Source of the DNA: a virus
Virus record (IMG/VR): IMGVR_UViG_3300020474_001461
Coordinates: 1-64,000 of that record
Strand: one strand, 5' to 3'
Length of the DNA: 64,000 bases
Shown here: positions 15,809 through 23,550 of the stretch, in pieces
Position numbering within the stretch: position 1 is the stretch's first letter
Layout: each line of letters starts with the position of its first letter
Translations under genes and position numbers: made by a program
The notes under the pieces: generated by a model
What the model saw: the letters and a program-made list of their open reading frames with translations, nothing else
Told to the model about the DNA's origin: nothing
Databases searched by the model: none

Positions 15809-16040
15809 AGTAGTTCACTTCCACATTAAATCCATTTTCAATAAATAGTTCAAAATAATGTTCAACGATAATTTCATCACCTGTAAATATATCACAACCA
15901 CCTGTTCTATGAACTATATCTGCTATTGACTGACCTTGGGTGGTCGGATATGACAGATATTTTTTTAGTATATTTATCACGTCAATAAAACTATTCTTAT
16001 TATCATTCAATAATCTTAAAGTTTTTTTGTTTGTTGTCAT
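15795..16040 (-). CDS. hypothetical protein (81 aa)
   Basis: Unrecognised. A basic helical N-terminus (MTTNKKTLRLLNDN) leads into a compact mixed region and an acidic end (NVEVNYYEEN). It overlaps genes on both sides by 14 and 4 bp. No motif, signal or membrane segment. Confidence 0.45.
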   Translation of the reverse strand: MTTNKKTLRLLNDNKNSFIDVINILKKYLSYPTTQGQSIADIVHRTGGCDIFTGDEIIVEHYFELFIENGFNVEVNYYEEN

Positions 16041-16237
16041 AAATCGTAATAAACTACTTTTTCTATATCGTACTTGTTTTTAAACTTTGTGATGTAAATT
16101 GGAACCTCGACTTCGTGACAAATCTCTGCTTCTACTTTGGTTCCACCTGGCTCATCTGTTACTACATATAAAATTTTGTTACCTAATTCTTTAGTACTCG
16201 ATAAGAAATCATCAAGACTTTTTACTACTATTTTCAT
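16037..16237 (-). CDS. hypothetical protein (66 aa)
   Basis: Start placed at 16237 (MKIVVKSLDDFL), which follows a GGAGAGAA ribosome binding site. A longer frame to 16306 would lie inside the upstream gene without such a site. The layout is beta-alpha-beta (KIVVKS, KILYVVTDEPGG, EVPIYITKF), suggesting a small alpha/beta fold. It overlaps both neighbours. Family unknown. Confidence 0.5.
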   Translation of the reverse strand: MKIVVKSLDDFLSSTKELGNKILYVVTDEPGGTKVEAEICHEVEVPIYITKFKNKYDIEKVVYYDL

Positions 16238-16421
16238 TTGTTCTCTCCAACATATCCATGAGTTGTTGAACGTGTTTACACTTTTCGTAATCCTCAACGG
16301 ATTCATAGTGTTTTAACATTTTCGTTAATACTCTTTTTTTAGTAGACTTGTCAATATAAGTTGGGTTGTACAACAATATGTCGTAAACCTCATCAATCGC
16401 TTTGTCTACATAGTTATCCAT
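16212..16421 (-). CDS. hypothetical helical protein (69 aa)
   Basis: All-helical, charged protein: MDNYVDKAIDEVYDILLY, then a central KMLKHYESVEDYEKCKHVQQ repeat-like helix pair. It could be a small helical hairpin of TPR-like character. The 26 bp upstream have no clear promoter. Overlaps the next gene by 26 bp. Confidence 0.45.
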   Translation of the reverse strand: MDNYVDKAIDEVYDILLYNPTYIDKSTKKRVLTKMLKHYESVEDYEKCKHVQQLMDMLERTNENSSKKS

Positions 16422-16447
16422 AAATATATTTTGGAAAGTTAATAAAA

Positions 16448-16831
16448 CTATAATTTACCCACTGCTTCAGAAAAAATCCACCCTAAAAGACCAATTAGAC
16501 CACTAAATAGTACCCAAAGTGCTCTTGATACTGTAGATTTCCACTCTTGAAGTTTTTCTAATTCATTTTCTAATTCTAAAATTCTTTCAGGAACTTGTTC
16601 CATGTCTTCTCTGACTTCAGTGTTTTTGTTCACTCTGACTATGACTCCGTTATCAGGATTTAGTAGTGTATACTTGATGTCGGATAAGTCCTCTTTAATA
16701 TCTGTATAATTTTCTTTCATCTCGGTAATTGTTGTCTCCATTCGTTTTAACTCACCATTTGGGAGTTTATTTTTCATAGACGACAATTCCTCAAGAATAT
16801 TTTCTAAAATGTCTTTATTCGTAGTTGCCAT
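16448..16831 (-). CDS. coiled-coil protein with C-terminal membrane anchor
   Basis: A 127-residue protein. Residues 1-60 and 80-103 form heptad-rich coiled coils (ILENILEELSSMKNKL, ILELENELEKLQEWKS). The last 22 residues are hydrophobic (ALWVLFSGLIGLLGWIFSEAV). This layout resembles XhlA/haemolysin-like phage proteins that help holins, but also tail-associated anchors. It lies in the region with lysis and envelope genes. Confidence 0.55.
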   Translation of the reverse strand: MATTNKDILENILEELSSMKNKLPNGELKRMETTITEMKENYTDIKEDLSDIKYTLLNPDNGVIVRVNKNTEVREDMEQVPERILELENELEKLQEWKSTVSRALWVLFSGLIGLLGWIFSEAVGKL

Positions 16832-16846
16832 TGTGTACCCTATTTG

Positions 16847-17416
16847 TTATAAATATGTCTTCGACAACTCTTCTATATGATTTTCTATTAATTTCTTTTT
16901 TTGACTTGATGTCAGGTGTTCAACTGCGAGTACAGATTTGATTCTTACATCAGGATATTTTCTTTGTAACTGTTGTACTGCTCTTACATTTTTAAGTGAA
17001 TCATCCATAAATGCAATATCAGTATAACCTTTTGATATATGTTTTTCAATCCAATCTGCTTTATCTTTAGGATTGTTACTTGCTAATGTGACAGGATATA
17101 CGTCCAATCCGTATTCATCTTTAAAAAACTTTCTGATTGGGAATCCTAATGCTCTTGCTGTAAGTATCGTAACCTTTTTATTTGGGTTTTTTAACATTTG
17201 TTGGAGTAACTTGAAGTTTTTCTTAATTACTTGGGGGTTGTTCAACATACTGTTAAAATCTCTGAAGTCGAACTCATCACCTCTTTTTGGTTTATATTTT
17301 GCATATTGAGAAGGTGATAAAGTTGTTTCTTTTCCATCTTTATGTTTTACATAGATGTATGCTACACTTTTTGCAAGTGTATCATCAAAATCAAAAACTC
17401 TTAATATTCTACCCAT
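16847..17416 (-). CDS. HAD-superfamily phosphatase (5'-nucleotidase-like)
   Basis: A 189-residue HAD protein. Motif I is FDFDDTLAKS (residues 8-17), motif II is VTILTARALGFP (about 78-89), and motif IV is IAFMDDSLKNVRAV (about 133-146). It has a small insertion rather than a large cap. Phage enzymes of this kind act on nucleotides or DNA ends. A promoter of the window's class lies immediately upstream (17435-17464). Confidence 0.75.
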   Translation of the reverse strand: MGRILRVFDFDDTLAKSVAYIYVKHKDGKETTLSPSQYAKYKPKRGDEFDFRDFNSMLNNPQVIKKNFKLLQQMLKNPNKKVTILTARALGFPIRKFFKDEYGLDVYPVTLASNNPKDKADWIEKHISKGYTDIAFMDDSLKNVRAVQQLQRKYPDVRIKSVLAVEHLTSSQKKKLIENHIEELSKTYL

Positions 17417-17434
17417 AATTTATCCTTTAGTATA

Positions 17435-17464
17435 AATATACGAAATTTTTGGTAATTTTCCAAA
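17435..17464 (-). promoter_or_regulatory. promoter upstream of HAD phosphatase
   Basis: TTTGGA at 17459-17464, an 18-bp spacer and TATATT at 17435-17440 on the minus strand. Two imperfect TTAAAA boxes follow upstream, a degenerate form of the TTAACA pair. Predicted transcript starts about 12 nt before the ATG. Confidence 0.65.
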
Positions 17465-17487
17465 TATTTTAACACTTTTTAACAGTA

Positions 17488-18291
17488 CTATTTTAATCTG
17501 GCTCTAAATGGGATGTCGTTTTCTCTCCAAAACGCATTTAACATACTATGGAAGTTCTTGATAAGTTCTACTGCTTCTTTTTTCTTTTGAGGTGTGTTGG
17601 TATCTAATCTTCCTTGTGGAATGATTCCTTTTGTAAATTGACTGATTTTAAAAATACCGACCTCATTTAGGTCTTCACCTTCTTTTTGGTAAGTATTTCT
17701 ACCATGTAAACATCTACCATCTAATGTTACAGGGCCTGGACATTTATCTCCTTTATTATCATAATAAATTTCTTTGATTTGATTAATTCTGTTTGTTTTC
17801 TTGAAAGTTTCTTTATCAAATATCAAATCATCATCTACCATTAGAATCATTAACTGTCTACCAAATTTTTTGTCATCTTTCATAAAAGTAAACATTGGTG
17901 CGTTCTTTCTTGCCCATTTATACCACAACGCTGATAATATTAAAAACATTTTAGTAGAATCACCTTTTTGTTTTAACATCATCTTTTTAACCATTTTTCT
18001 ATTCTTGTACACCCACTTTTTGAAATCCATATATACAAACTCATTTGGAGTGTCCATAGGTATTGGTCTTTGTTCATTTATTGATTCATCTTGTGGCATA
18101 TCTTCAGGGAATTCTACTTCTATAGATTCTTTTACGATTCTAAAGTTGACTACTTTCCTACCATTGATTGTTGGCATACCATAATCGTCCTTACCGATTG
18201 ATTTAACGGTAGTTCTTTTGTTTTTGAACCTACCTGTTAAAATCGTATCCCCAACCTTTATAGGTAATACTATGTTTTCGTTTAGTTTCAT
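17488..18291 (-). CDS. hypothetical phage protein (267 aa), possibly virion-associated
   Basis: No family can be named with confidence. An SH3-like beta start (IKVGDTILTGRFKNKRTTVKSIG then YGMPTINGRKVVNF, residues 11-50) is followed by a basic helix (KKWVYKNRKMVKKMMLKQK). The C-terminal half contains GPVTLDGRCLHGRNTY. It directly abuts the next gene, whose N-terminus resembles a head-targeting peptide, and may belong to the same virion set. Confidence 0.45.
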   Translation of the reverse strand: MKLNENIVLPIKVGDTILTGRFKNKRTTVKSIGKDDYGMPTINGRKVVNFRIVKESIEVEFPEDMPQDESINEQRPIPMDTPNEFVYMDFKKWVYKNRKMVKKMMLKQKGDSTKMFLILSALWYKWARKNAPMFTFMKDDKKFGRQLMILMVDDDLIFDKETFKKTNRINQIKEIYYDNKGDKCPGPVTLDGRCLHGRNTYQKEGEDLNEVGIFKISQFTKGIIPQGRLDTNTPQKKKEAVELIKNFHSMLNAFWRENDIPFRARLK

Positions 18292-18669
18292 TTATTTGAT
18301 TTTCTTTAAAATAGGTTCAATATCTAATGCTATCGTATATTGTTCTTTATGTCTGTATTCGATAGGAACAAATCTTTGTTTTGTTTTCTTTGATGCGAAC
18401 TCTGCTAATTGTTTAGTGATATCATCTTTTGATATACTACCCAAAGTATCAATCTTATCCAAGTCTTTTGAACTCTTTGGAATACAAATTAAAGTTGGAC
18501 CTTTACCTAAGTAATCAGCATTAACATAATTAAAATTAAACTCAACATATTGAGATGGTAGTTGTGAGTCTTTTGCGTTTGATGTTAATACAACCTTTGC
18601 TTTTCCATAAAACATCACTTCGTTTAATGGTTGTTTTCCTTCGTTCAATATGTCTTTTAATTTTATCAT
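18292..18669 (-). CDS. hypothetical protein with capsid-targeting-like N-terminus (125 aa)
   Basis: Begins MIKLKDILNEGKQPLNE. The first ten residues, ending I-L-N-E before Gly, match the pattern of T4 internal head proteins, whose N-terminal peptide is cut by the prohead protease after (L/I)-x-E. The body is mixed alpha/beta with no motif. Inference: a protein packed in the capsid and injected with DNA. It abuts the 267-residue gene with no spacer. Confidence 0.5.
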   Translation of the reverse strand: MIKLKDILNEGKQPLNEVMFYGKAKVVLTSNAKDSQLPSQYVEFNFNYVNADYLGKGPTLICIPKSSKDLDKIDTLGSISKDDITKQLAEFASKKTKQRFVPIEYRHKEQYTIALDIEPILKKIK

Positions 18670-18675
18670 AATTTT

Positions 18676-19215
18676 CTAATTTAATAAATACCCGTAAGGT
18701 GTTGCGTCTATATCCAATCCTATTGGATAGTTTTCTAATCTTAAATCAACACTCATATTTCTTTGAATGTATGGATTGTAAAACTGACCTACGGCAGTTA
18801 AACAAATTAATCCATTGTGTACATCCATTACTTGAACATCATTCCAAATAATATATTCTTGGTCGCCTGGTATTTCAACACCTGCATATTTGTTATCAGG
18901 ATTTTCCCAAGTGTATTGTCCGATATCTAATAACGCTCCATTATCATCTGCGTCTGAATCTAAACAATACAATGCGAAATGTTGTCTGTCCAATCTTGGT
19001 TCTCCATCATCTACTTGTAGATAAAGGATAAATATTTTCTTGATAGTATCACCGTATTTTATACCACCAAATGTTTTGATTTGTGCGTATCTATCATTTG
19101 GGTCAAAAGACTCACCATCAAGTGAAATCTCTAATACAGGTTCTAATATCTCTTCCTTTTCACAGGAAATAAATAAAAATGACAAAACACTTAAAAATAC
19201 TAATAATTTTTTCAT
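18676..19215 (-). CDS. secreted lipoprotein
   Basis: A 179-residue protein with a classic lipoprotein signal: MKKLLVFLSVLSFLFIS then Cys18, the acylation site. The mature start, CEKEE, places a Lys followed by two acidic residues next to the lipid anchor. This resembles the export signal that sends lipoproteins to the cell surface in Bacteroidetes. The rest looks like a beta sandwich. A phage lipoprotein on the host surface could block receptor access or injection by rival phages. That role is inference. Confidence 0.7.
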   Translation of the reverse strand: MKKLLVFLSVLSFLFISCEKEEILEPVLEISLDGESFDPNDRYAQIKTFGGIKYGDTIKKIFILYLQVDDGEPRLDRQHFALYCLDSDADDNGALLDIGQYTWENPDNKYAGVEIPGDQEYIIWNDVQVMDVHNGLICLTAVGQFYNPYIQRNMSVDLRLENYPIGLDIDATPYGYLLN

Positions 19216-19240
19216 ACTAATTTCTCCTACGATATAAATA

Positions 19241-19888
19241 TCATAACCTTTTCATTTTATTTAGATAATCATACATTGAATATCCTAACTTCATACCGAA
19301 CTTTGAATCGGTCTCGTAATGTGCTCTTCCAATATTTCTACTTCTTGAAATATCTCTACCCAAATTCATGAAATTATACTCATGGTCAGGGTACATATCT
19401 GACATTACTTTCGCTATAAGTATTCCTTGACAGGAATGACCACTTGGATATGATGGGGTGTTCATTGACTCCATATATGCTTCTTTTCCAATATCAATCT
19501 TTACCAACGGGTGGTCAGCAATTTGATATGGTCTTGGTCTATTATAGTGAATCTTTAGTGTTCTTGTGAATATTCTACTGTCATCTAATAGTTGGTCTAC
19601 CAAGGATTGGGGAAAATCTAATCCTTGTATATCGCAGTAGTTTTTAAATACTTTGTCAATAGCATCCATTTCTCTGACAAAATCTATATCGTGAGGAAGG
19701 TCACTTAACTTCCTTAATTCTATTTTTACTTTTGATGAATCATTCTGAGGTGGTGGGTTACCTTTGAAATACTCAATAGGGAATCCTTGAAGAAGGTTTG
19801 GTTTTTGATTTATTACCTTTATATCCTTCTTTCTTGGTTCATCCATGAACCTCATGGATTTTAAACTGAGTATATCACCTAATTTCAT
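19241..19888 (-). CDS. PAP2-family phosphatase
   Basis: A 215-residue protein with all three PAP2/vanadium-haloperoxidase phosphatase motifs: KIHYNRPRPY (K-x5-RP) around residues 108-117, PSYPSGHS around 142-149, and SRNIGRAHYETD (SR-x5-H-x3-D) around 187-198. No membrane helices or signal peptide are evident, so it resembles soluble acid phosphatases rather than membrane lipid phosphatases. Substrates could be phosphomonoesters or a lipid-linked pyrophosphate. Overlaps the 47-residue gene upstream (ATGA). Confidence 0.85.
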   Translation of the reverse strand: MKLGDILSLKSMRFMDEPRKKDIKVINQKPNLLQGFPIEYFKGNPPPQNDSSKVKIELRKLSDLPHDIDFVREMDAIDKVFKNYCDIQGLDFPQSLVDQLLDDSRIFTRTLKIHYNRPRPYQIADHPLVKIDIGKEAYMESMNTPSYPSGHSCQGILIAKVMSDMYPDHEYNFMNLGRDISRSRNIGRAHYETDSKFGMKLGYSMYDYLNKMKRL

Positions 19889-20028
19889 CTCCCTTGGCCT
19901 CTGTATGGTTTTTTATAGTGTTTACTGTTTTTACCCTTTGACGTTTTTGTCTTAGAGTGAATACCTGGCCTCTTCTTCTTAGGTTTATCGTAATAAGTAG
20001 AGGTACCAAATCCTTTCGCTTTTGCCAT
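19885..20028 (-). CDS. small basic conserved phage protein (47 aa)
   Basis: A 47-codon frame with a Lys/Arg/Gly-rich sequence (MAKAKGFGTSTYYDKPKKKR, then KGKNSKHYKKPYRGQGR). As far as I know, similar short YYDKPKKKRPG proteins recur in marine phages. High charge suggests nucleic-acid contact or packaging inside the virion. It starts 14 bp after the thioredoxin-like gene and overlaps the PAP2 start by 4 bp. Confidence 0.65.
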   Translation of the reverse strand: MAKAKGFGTSTYYDKPKKKRPGIHSKTKTSKGKNSKHYKKPYRGQGR

Positions 20029-20042
20029 TTAATGCAACCTTT

Positions 20043-20450
20043 CTAAAACTGTGAAGCGGACTTGAGTTCATCGATGTGTTCTTGTAACTCTTGTAAGTCA
20101 ACAGGACACTCTAAATCTAATCCCGCTTTATACATTTCTTCTTTTATACCATCTTTGAATACTATAATGGTCGGTGCCATTCGTATTCTATATTCTTTTT
20201 TAGCGTTTGGTGCTTTTGATATATCAATTCTGTAATAGTGAGTTATTCCTTCAACTTTATCCCAATCTTGGAATGCGTTTGCGTCATTAAACTTTGCCCA
20301 AAACTCAACTATAACAATTGACATTTCATCGTCACCAAATGCGGACTTTTCATGGATTTTATCATCAAAATTACTATCTGTTATCCAATCTTGTCCAAAT
20401 ACGTTACTAAAACTCATTAATAACGATATTAAAAAAACTATCTTTTTCAT
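20043..20450 (-). CDS. exported thioredoxin-fold protein without CxxC
   Basis: A 135-residue protein with a signal peptide (MKKIVFLISLLMSFSNVFG, cleavage before Gln20). The body follows a thioredoxin layout: IVIVEFWAKFND in place of the usual WC-x-x-C segment, YYRIDISKAPNAKKEYRIR, then MAPTIIVFKDG with the cis-Pro. The redox cysteines are absent (AKFND), so it cannot be a thiol oxidoreductase. It may act as a periplasmic binding or structural partner. Confidence 0.65.
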   Translation of the reverse strand: MKKIVFLISLLMSFSNVFGQDWITDSNFDDKIHEKSAFGDDEMSIVIVEFWAKFNDANAFQDWDKVEGITHYYRIDISKAPNAKKEYRIRMAPTIIVFKDGIKEEMYKAGLDLECPVDLQELQEHIDELKSASQF

Positions 20451-20461
20451 GCTAACCTATT

Positions 20462-20746
20462 TTAGTTATTCTTTTGTATCTCGTACAATCTCTCATCTAT
20501 CTTATCGAGTTTGTCTTTGATTTCATCTACATCATCTTGAGTATCTAAAATTGTCTGGCGAATTAATTCGTCCTTTAAATCATACTCAGTTCTGTCTATA
20601 ACAGGCTCAGGTAATTCCTTTGCCTCTTGAATGTCACCCTGTAAGGTGAACCACATTCCAATAACTGTTGCTAAAGTAAATAAGATTACCCCGATTGTTT
20701 TTAAATCGAGGGTTATTTTTGTTTCTTCTGATACTTGCTTTGCCAT
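20462..20746 (-). CDS. membrane-anchored coiled-coil protein (94 aa)
   Basis: One hydrophobic segment (IGVILFTLATVIGMWFTL, residues 18-35) is followed by an acidic coiled coil (QDDVDEIKDKLDKIDERLYEI). N-in topology would place the coil in the periplasm. This recalls spanin or XhlA-like lysis partners. It lies between an outer-membrane protein gene and an exported thioredoxin-fold gene. Confidence 0.55.
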   Translation of the reverse strand: MAKQVSEETKITLDLKTIGVILFTLATVIGMWFTLQGDIQEAKELPEPVIDRTEYDLKDELIRQTILDTQDDVDEIKDKLDKIDERLYEIQKNN

Positions 20747-20763
20747 AACAAATCCTCTTAATC

Positions 20764-22017
20764 CTATCTAAATGTATAATTTATACCAAATGTTGTAATG
20801 AAAAATTTAGAATCCCACATTTGAGTATATTCACCTTCTGCAAATAACCCGATTGATTTTCCGATTTTCCATCCAAAGTTTGCACCTGCTTGGTAATCCC
20901 ACCACTGTTCACCTTTTGCTGCGTCTGCTAACCCATATTGGTCCCAATCGTTTCTGTATAAGTAAGATAGAGGAACTCTTCCTTGTTCATCTGTATCACC
21001 CATTACATACTTGTGATATGGTAAAAATGCTGAACCGTATAGGTGTAACCAAAAGTTTGACTTGTAGTGATAGAAATCAAAACCTACAACTGGCGATATC
21101 AATCCAAATTCTGAGGTGTTACCTAATATTTCTTGGTTATATCTTGAAATCAGTCTTTTGTAAGGACCATCTCTAAATTGCAAATCCGAAGATGCGACTC
21201 TTCTTCCTTCAGGGTCCCACCAAAAATAACCACCTATGTTTTCTTCTTCACCTGAAATTGGATTGAAGATTGTTGTGGTATAAAATGCGTCTTGGAATCC
21301 ATACTCATATGCCAACTCATACCAATAGTTTTCTTGGTTTCCGTCTCCGTCCAATGCACTTACCCAAATCTCATATGGATTAACTCCATAAACTCTTTCG
21401 TGAGTTCTAAATGCTGCACCTGCTGATATAGAGAACTTTTTACCGATTGGTAATCTTCCTCTTACTTCTGCTGCACTATAGTTAAAGTCAAATGCACCTT
21501 GATATCTTTGTTCAAGTTTTACGATATGGTATTTACCTGTATGTCTAAGGAAGTATCTTAGGTTTTCCCACTCTTCACCTCTTCTTCGTTCCTTCTCAAA
21601 GTGGAATAAGTATTCCCAACCTTGAACTGCTGAAGTTGGTGCGATTAATGCGTTTTGTCTTTCTAAGTTTTGGTCACCTGTCCAAAAGTTACCTGGCTTT
21701 CTTTCATATCCAAAACGACCTAATTTACGAATACCGAAGCCGATTCTGTAATCCGATGGAAAGTATTCAGTAACATCTACTACTTCAGGTACATCGTAGA
21801 TACCTTGTCCATCAGGAGTTCTGATTAGATATTTCTTATCTGAACTTTCATAAGGTGCTCTATAATCACCAGCTCCATATACTGTTGCGTATTTGAAGAA
21901 GTTATCATAGAAAGTTTTGAATATTGGTTTTTTGTCTTTCTTTTTTTCATCTTGTGCATTTACACCTGCTGGTATAATCATCAAGATAATCATCAAAATT
22001 GATAATAAATTTTTCAT
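20764..22017 (-). CDS. outer-membrane beta-barrel-like protein
   Basis: A 417-residue protein with a signal peptide (hydrophobic residues 4-16, cleavage NA-Q at 21/22). The mature chain has many alternating amphipathic, aromatic-rich strands (for example KFSISAGAAFR, NFWLHLYGSAF, SIGLFAEGEYTQ). It ends FFITTFGINYTF plus Arg, with the hydrophobic/aromatic terminal strand that BAM recognises. This predicts insertion in the host outer membrane. Phage-encoded barrels (Lom-like) alter adhesion or exclude other phages. A virion adhesin is the alternative. Confidence 0.65.
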   Translation of the reverse strand: MKNLLSILMIILMIIPAGVNAQDEKKKDKKPIFKTFYDNFFKYATVYGAGDYRAPYESSDKKYLIRTPDGQGIYDVPEVVDVTEYFPSDYRIGFGIRKLGRFGYERKPGNFWTGDQNLERQNALIAPTSAVQGWEYLFHFEKERRRGEEWENLRYFLRHTGKYHIVKLEQRYQGAFDFNYSAAEVRGRLPIGKKFSISAGAAFRTHERVYGVNPYEIWVSALDGDGNQENYWYELAYEYGFQDAFYTTTIFNPISGEEENIGGYFWWDPEGRRVASSDLQFRDGPYKRLISRYNQEILGNTSEFGLISPVVGFDFYHYKSNFWLHLYGSAFLPYHKYVMGDTDEQGRVPLSYLYRNDWDQYGLADAAKGEQWWDYQAGANFGWKIGKSIGLFAEGEYTQMWDSKFFITTFGINYTFR

Positions 22018-22039
22018 CGTGGTTCTTTACCCTTCTCTT

Positions 22040-22261
22040 CTACTTTTTAGCGAACTTTTCTAACCCTGCAATCCCAAAACAACCTAACGTTACAAATACA
22101 AAAGAATTGTATATAAACTCGTTGATTACTAAGTCTTTTCCAAAGTAACCTGTAGCAAGGTCAAAGAATGCGAATAACGTCATTACTGCAAATGACATGA
22201 ATCCAATCACGTTTTTTTCATTGATATCGTTGTCATCTTTAAAAATGTCTTTAAATGCCAT
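22040..22261 (-). CDS. holin candidate (73 aa, two or three membrane segments)
   Basis: Start at 22261 (MAFKDIFKDDN), chosen for the strong AGGAGA ribosome binding site. A charged N-terminus is followed by hydrophobic stretches at residues 17-35 and 45-66 (NVIGFMSFAVMTLFAFFDLA, FVFVTLGCFGIAGL), and the protein ends KFAKK. Size, charge and topology fit a class II/III holin, and the amidase gene lies 75 bp upstream. Not proven, since other small membrane proteins are nearby. Confidence 0.5.
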   Translation of the reverse strand: MAFKDIFKDDNDINEKNVIGFMSFAVMTLFAFFDLATGYFGKDLVINEFIYNSFVFVTLGCFGIAGLEKFAKK

Positions 22262-22335
22262 CCATTTTCTCCTAATATATTTTATCATAATATAACCTTT
22301 TTATAACTTGTTACTAATATAAATAGTCTGTTTTT

Positions 22336-23217
22336 CTACAAACTTACTAACATATCCAATAATTCCTCTTGTGGGAACATATCGAATTTATCTTTACGAG
22401 TATTGGTGTGTGTCCACATACCTTTTACTCTTCCATAATATGCGTCTTCATTGAATTCAAATCCATCTGCACCTTTTTGTTTTACTTCTTCTACAAGACC
22501 TTTTCTTACATCGATATTATCTCGTTCTGCAATCCATAAAATCCATAGTCTTAATGCTTCAATTTGTTTATCTGAATATCTATGCCAATGTTTAAATCCT
22601 CTAAATGGTTTGTCCAAAGACACCATTTGTGATTCATGTGCAGTTGTTCCTGCATATGTTTTTCCATCTTTCAGATATCCAAAGTTATTTACCTCAATAC
22701 CAACAGAATGTGTATGCATATGTTGTGAACCATTTTTACCTAAGTGCCATCCGTAGTGTCCTTCAGGAAATGCCTGAACCATTACTCCGTCATATGTTTC
22801 GTCATTACCTTTTATTGATTGTCCACCTAATACGAATTCAGTTGCTACTGCACCTCTACTATCTCGACCCCAATGGTCAATAGTTCTATATGGATTCTGC
22901 CATCCCGCTGTATGATGTAAGAATACATACTCTTTGTTAGTTATTCCACTTTTGTATTCACCTACAGGTAAATAATGTCTATTAACTACTAATCCGTTTT
23001 CTGTTGTGAATGTTTTCTCAGAATCATCAGTAGTAGCAAGACCCATAGAATCCCAAGTGGAAGGACCAACAATACCATCAGGAACCAAACCATTGGCTTT
23101 TTGAAACTCCTGAACTGCTTTTTTAGTTCCTTCACCGAATATACCATCTGCTCCTATTTCTAAAAATTCTTGTAAATCTTTTACTTCTTGTCCTCTCGAA
23201 CCTACTCTAAGTATCAT
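22336..23217 (-). CDS. endolysin: PG-binding domain plus amidase_2
   Basis: A 293-residue N-acetylmuramoyl-L-alanine amidase. Residues 1-57 are a peptidoglycan-binding-1 domain (RVGSRGQEVKDLQEFL, GADGIFGEGTKKAVQEFQ, DGIVGPSTW). Residues about 85-260 are a zinc amidase with VFLHHTAGW (first zinc His), HTHSVGIEVNN, and FKHWHRYSDKQ. It has no signal peptide, so release needs a holin. The stop of the upstream DUF3008 gene directly abuts it. Confidence 0.9.
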   Translation of the reverse strand: MILRVGSRGQEVKDLQEFLEIGADGIFGEGTKKAVQEFQKANGLVPDGIVGPSTWDSMGLATTDDSEKTFTTENGLVVNRHYLPVGEYKSGITNKEYVFLHHTAGWQNPYRTIDHWGRDSRGAVATEFVLGGQSIKGNDETYDGVMVQAFPEGHYGWHLGKNGSQHMHTHSVGIEVNNFGYLKDGKTYAGTTAHESQMVSLDKPFRGFKHWHRYSDKQIEALRLWILWIAERDNIDVRKGLVEEVKQKGADGFEFNEDAYYGRVKGMWTHTNTRKDKFDMFPQEELLDMLVSL

Positions 23218-23538
23218 TTATTTCCTCTTTTTACGACCTGCACAATGAGCTTTTTGAGAAAAACCTTTTGGATTGTTACAGTCTATTGATTTTTTATATT
23301 TGTCTGACCATTTCTCATCAATCTTTTTGATGAGTTCTTCTAACTGTTTGTATAAGGATTCCTTTTTACTTGGAAGTCCTTTATGTTTAGTTGAAGCATA
23401 TTTTTTAATATCTGACTTGGACATTCTCTTAGCCGTATCTCTAACATCTTTAGAAACATCAGATGGTTTTACATCACCTTTTTTCAAAGCATATACAAGA
23501 CCCATATATTTCTGTTGTTGTTTACTTGTTGACGGCAT
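23218..23538 (-). CDS. DUF3008-like protein (106 aa)
   Basis: Matches the DUF3008 pattern: MPSTSKQQQKYMGLVYALKK, an IKKYASTKHKGLP helix-loop (residues 44-57), then a linker helix. It ends with DCNNPKGFSQKAHCAGRKKR, a Cys-containing basic tail that I recognise from other marine-phage proteins. Very basic, so probably DNA-binding or packaged with the genome. Function unknown. Confidence 0.65.
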   Translation of the reverse strand: MPSTSKQQQKYMGLVYALKKGDVKPSDVSKDVRDTAKRMSKSDIKKYASTKHKGLPSKKESLYKQLEELIKKIDEKWSDKYKKSIDCNNPKGFSQKAHCAGRKKRK

Positions 23539-23550
23539 AAAATCTCCTTA

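Noticed and set aside
22274-22321. TATATT-like -10 sequences before the holin candidate
   Set aside because: No TTTGGA-like -35 at 18 bp from either copy, so not listed with the promoter class, though a weak promoter there is possible.
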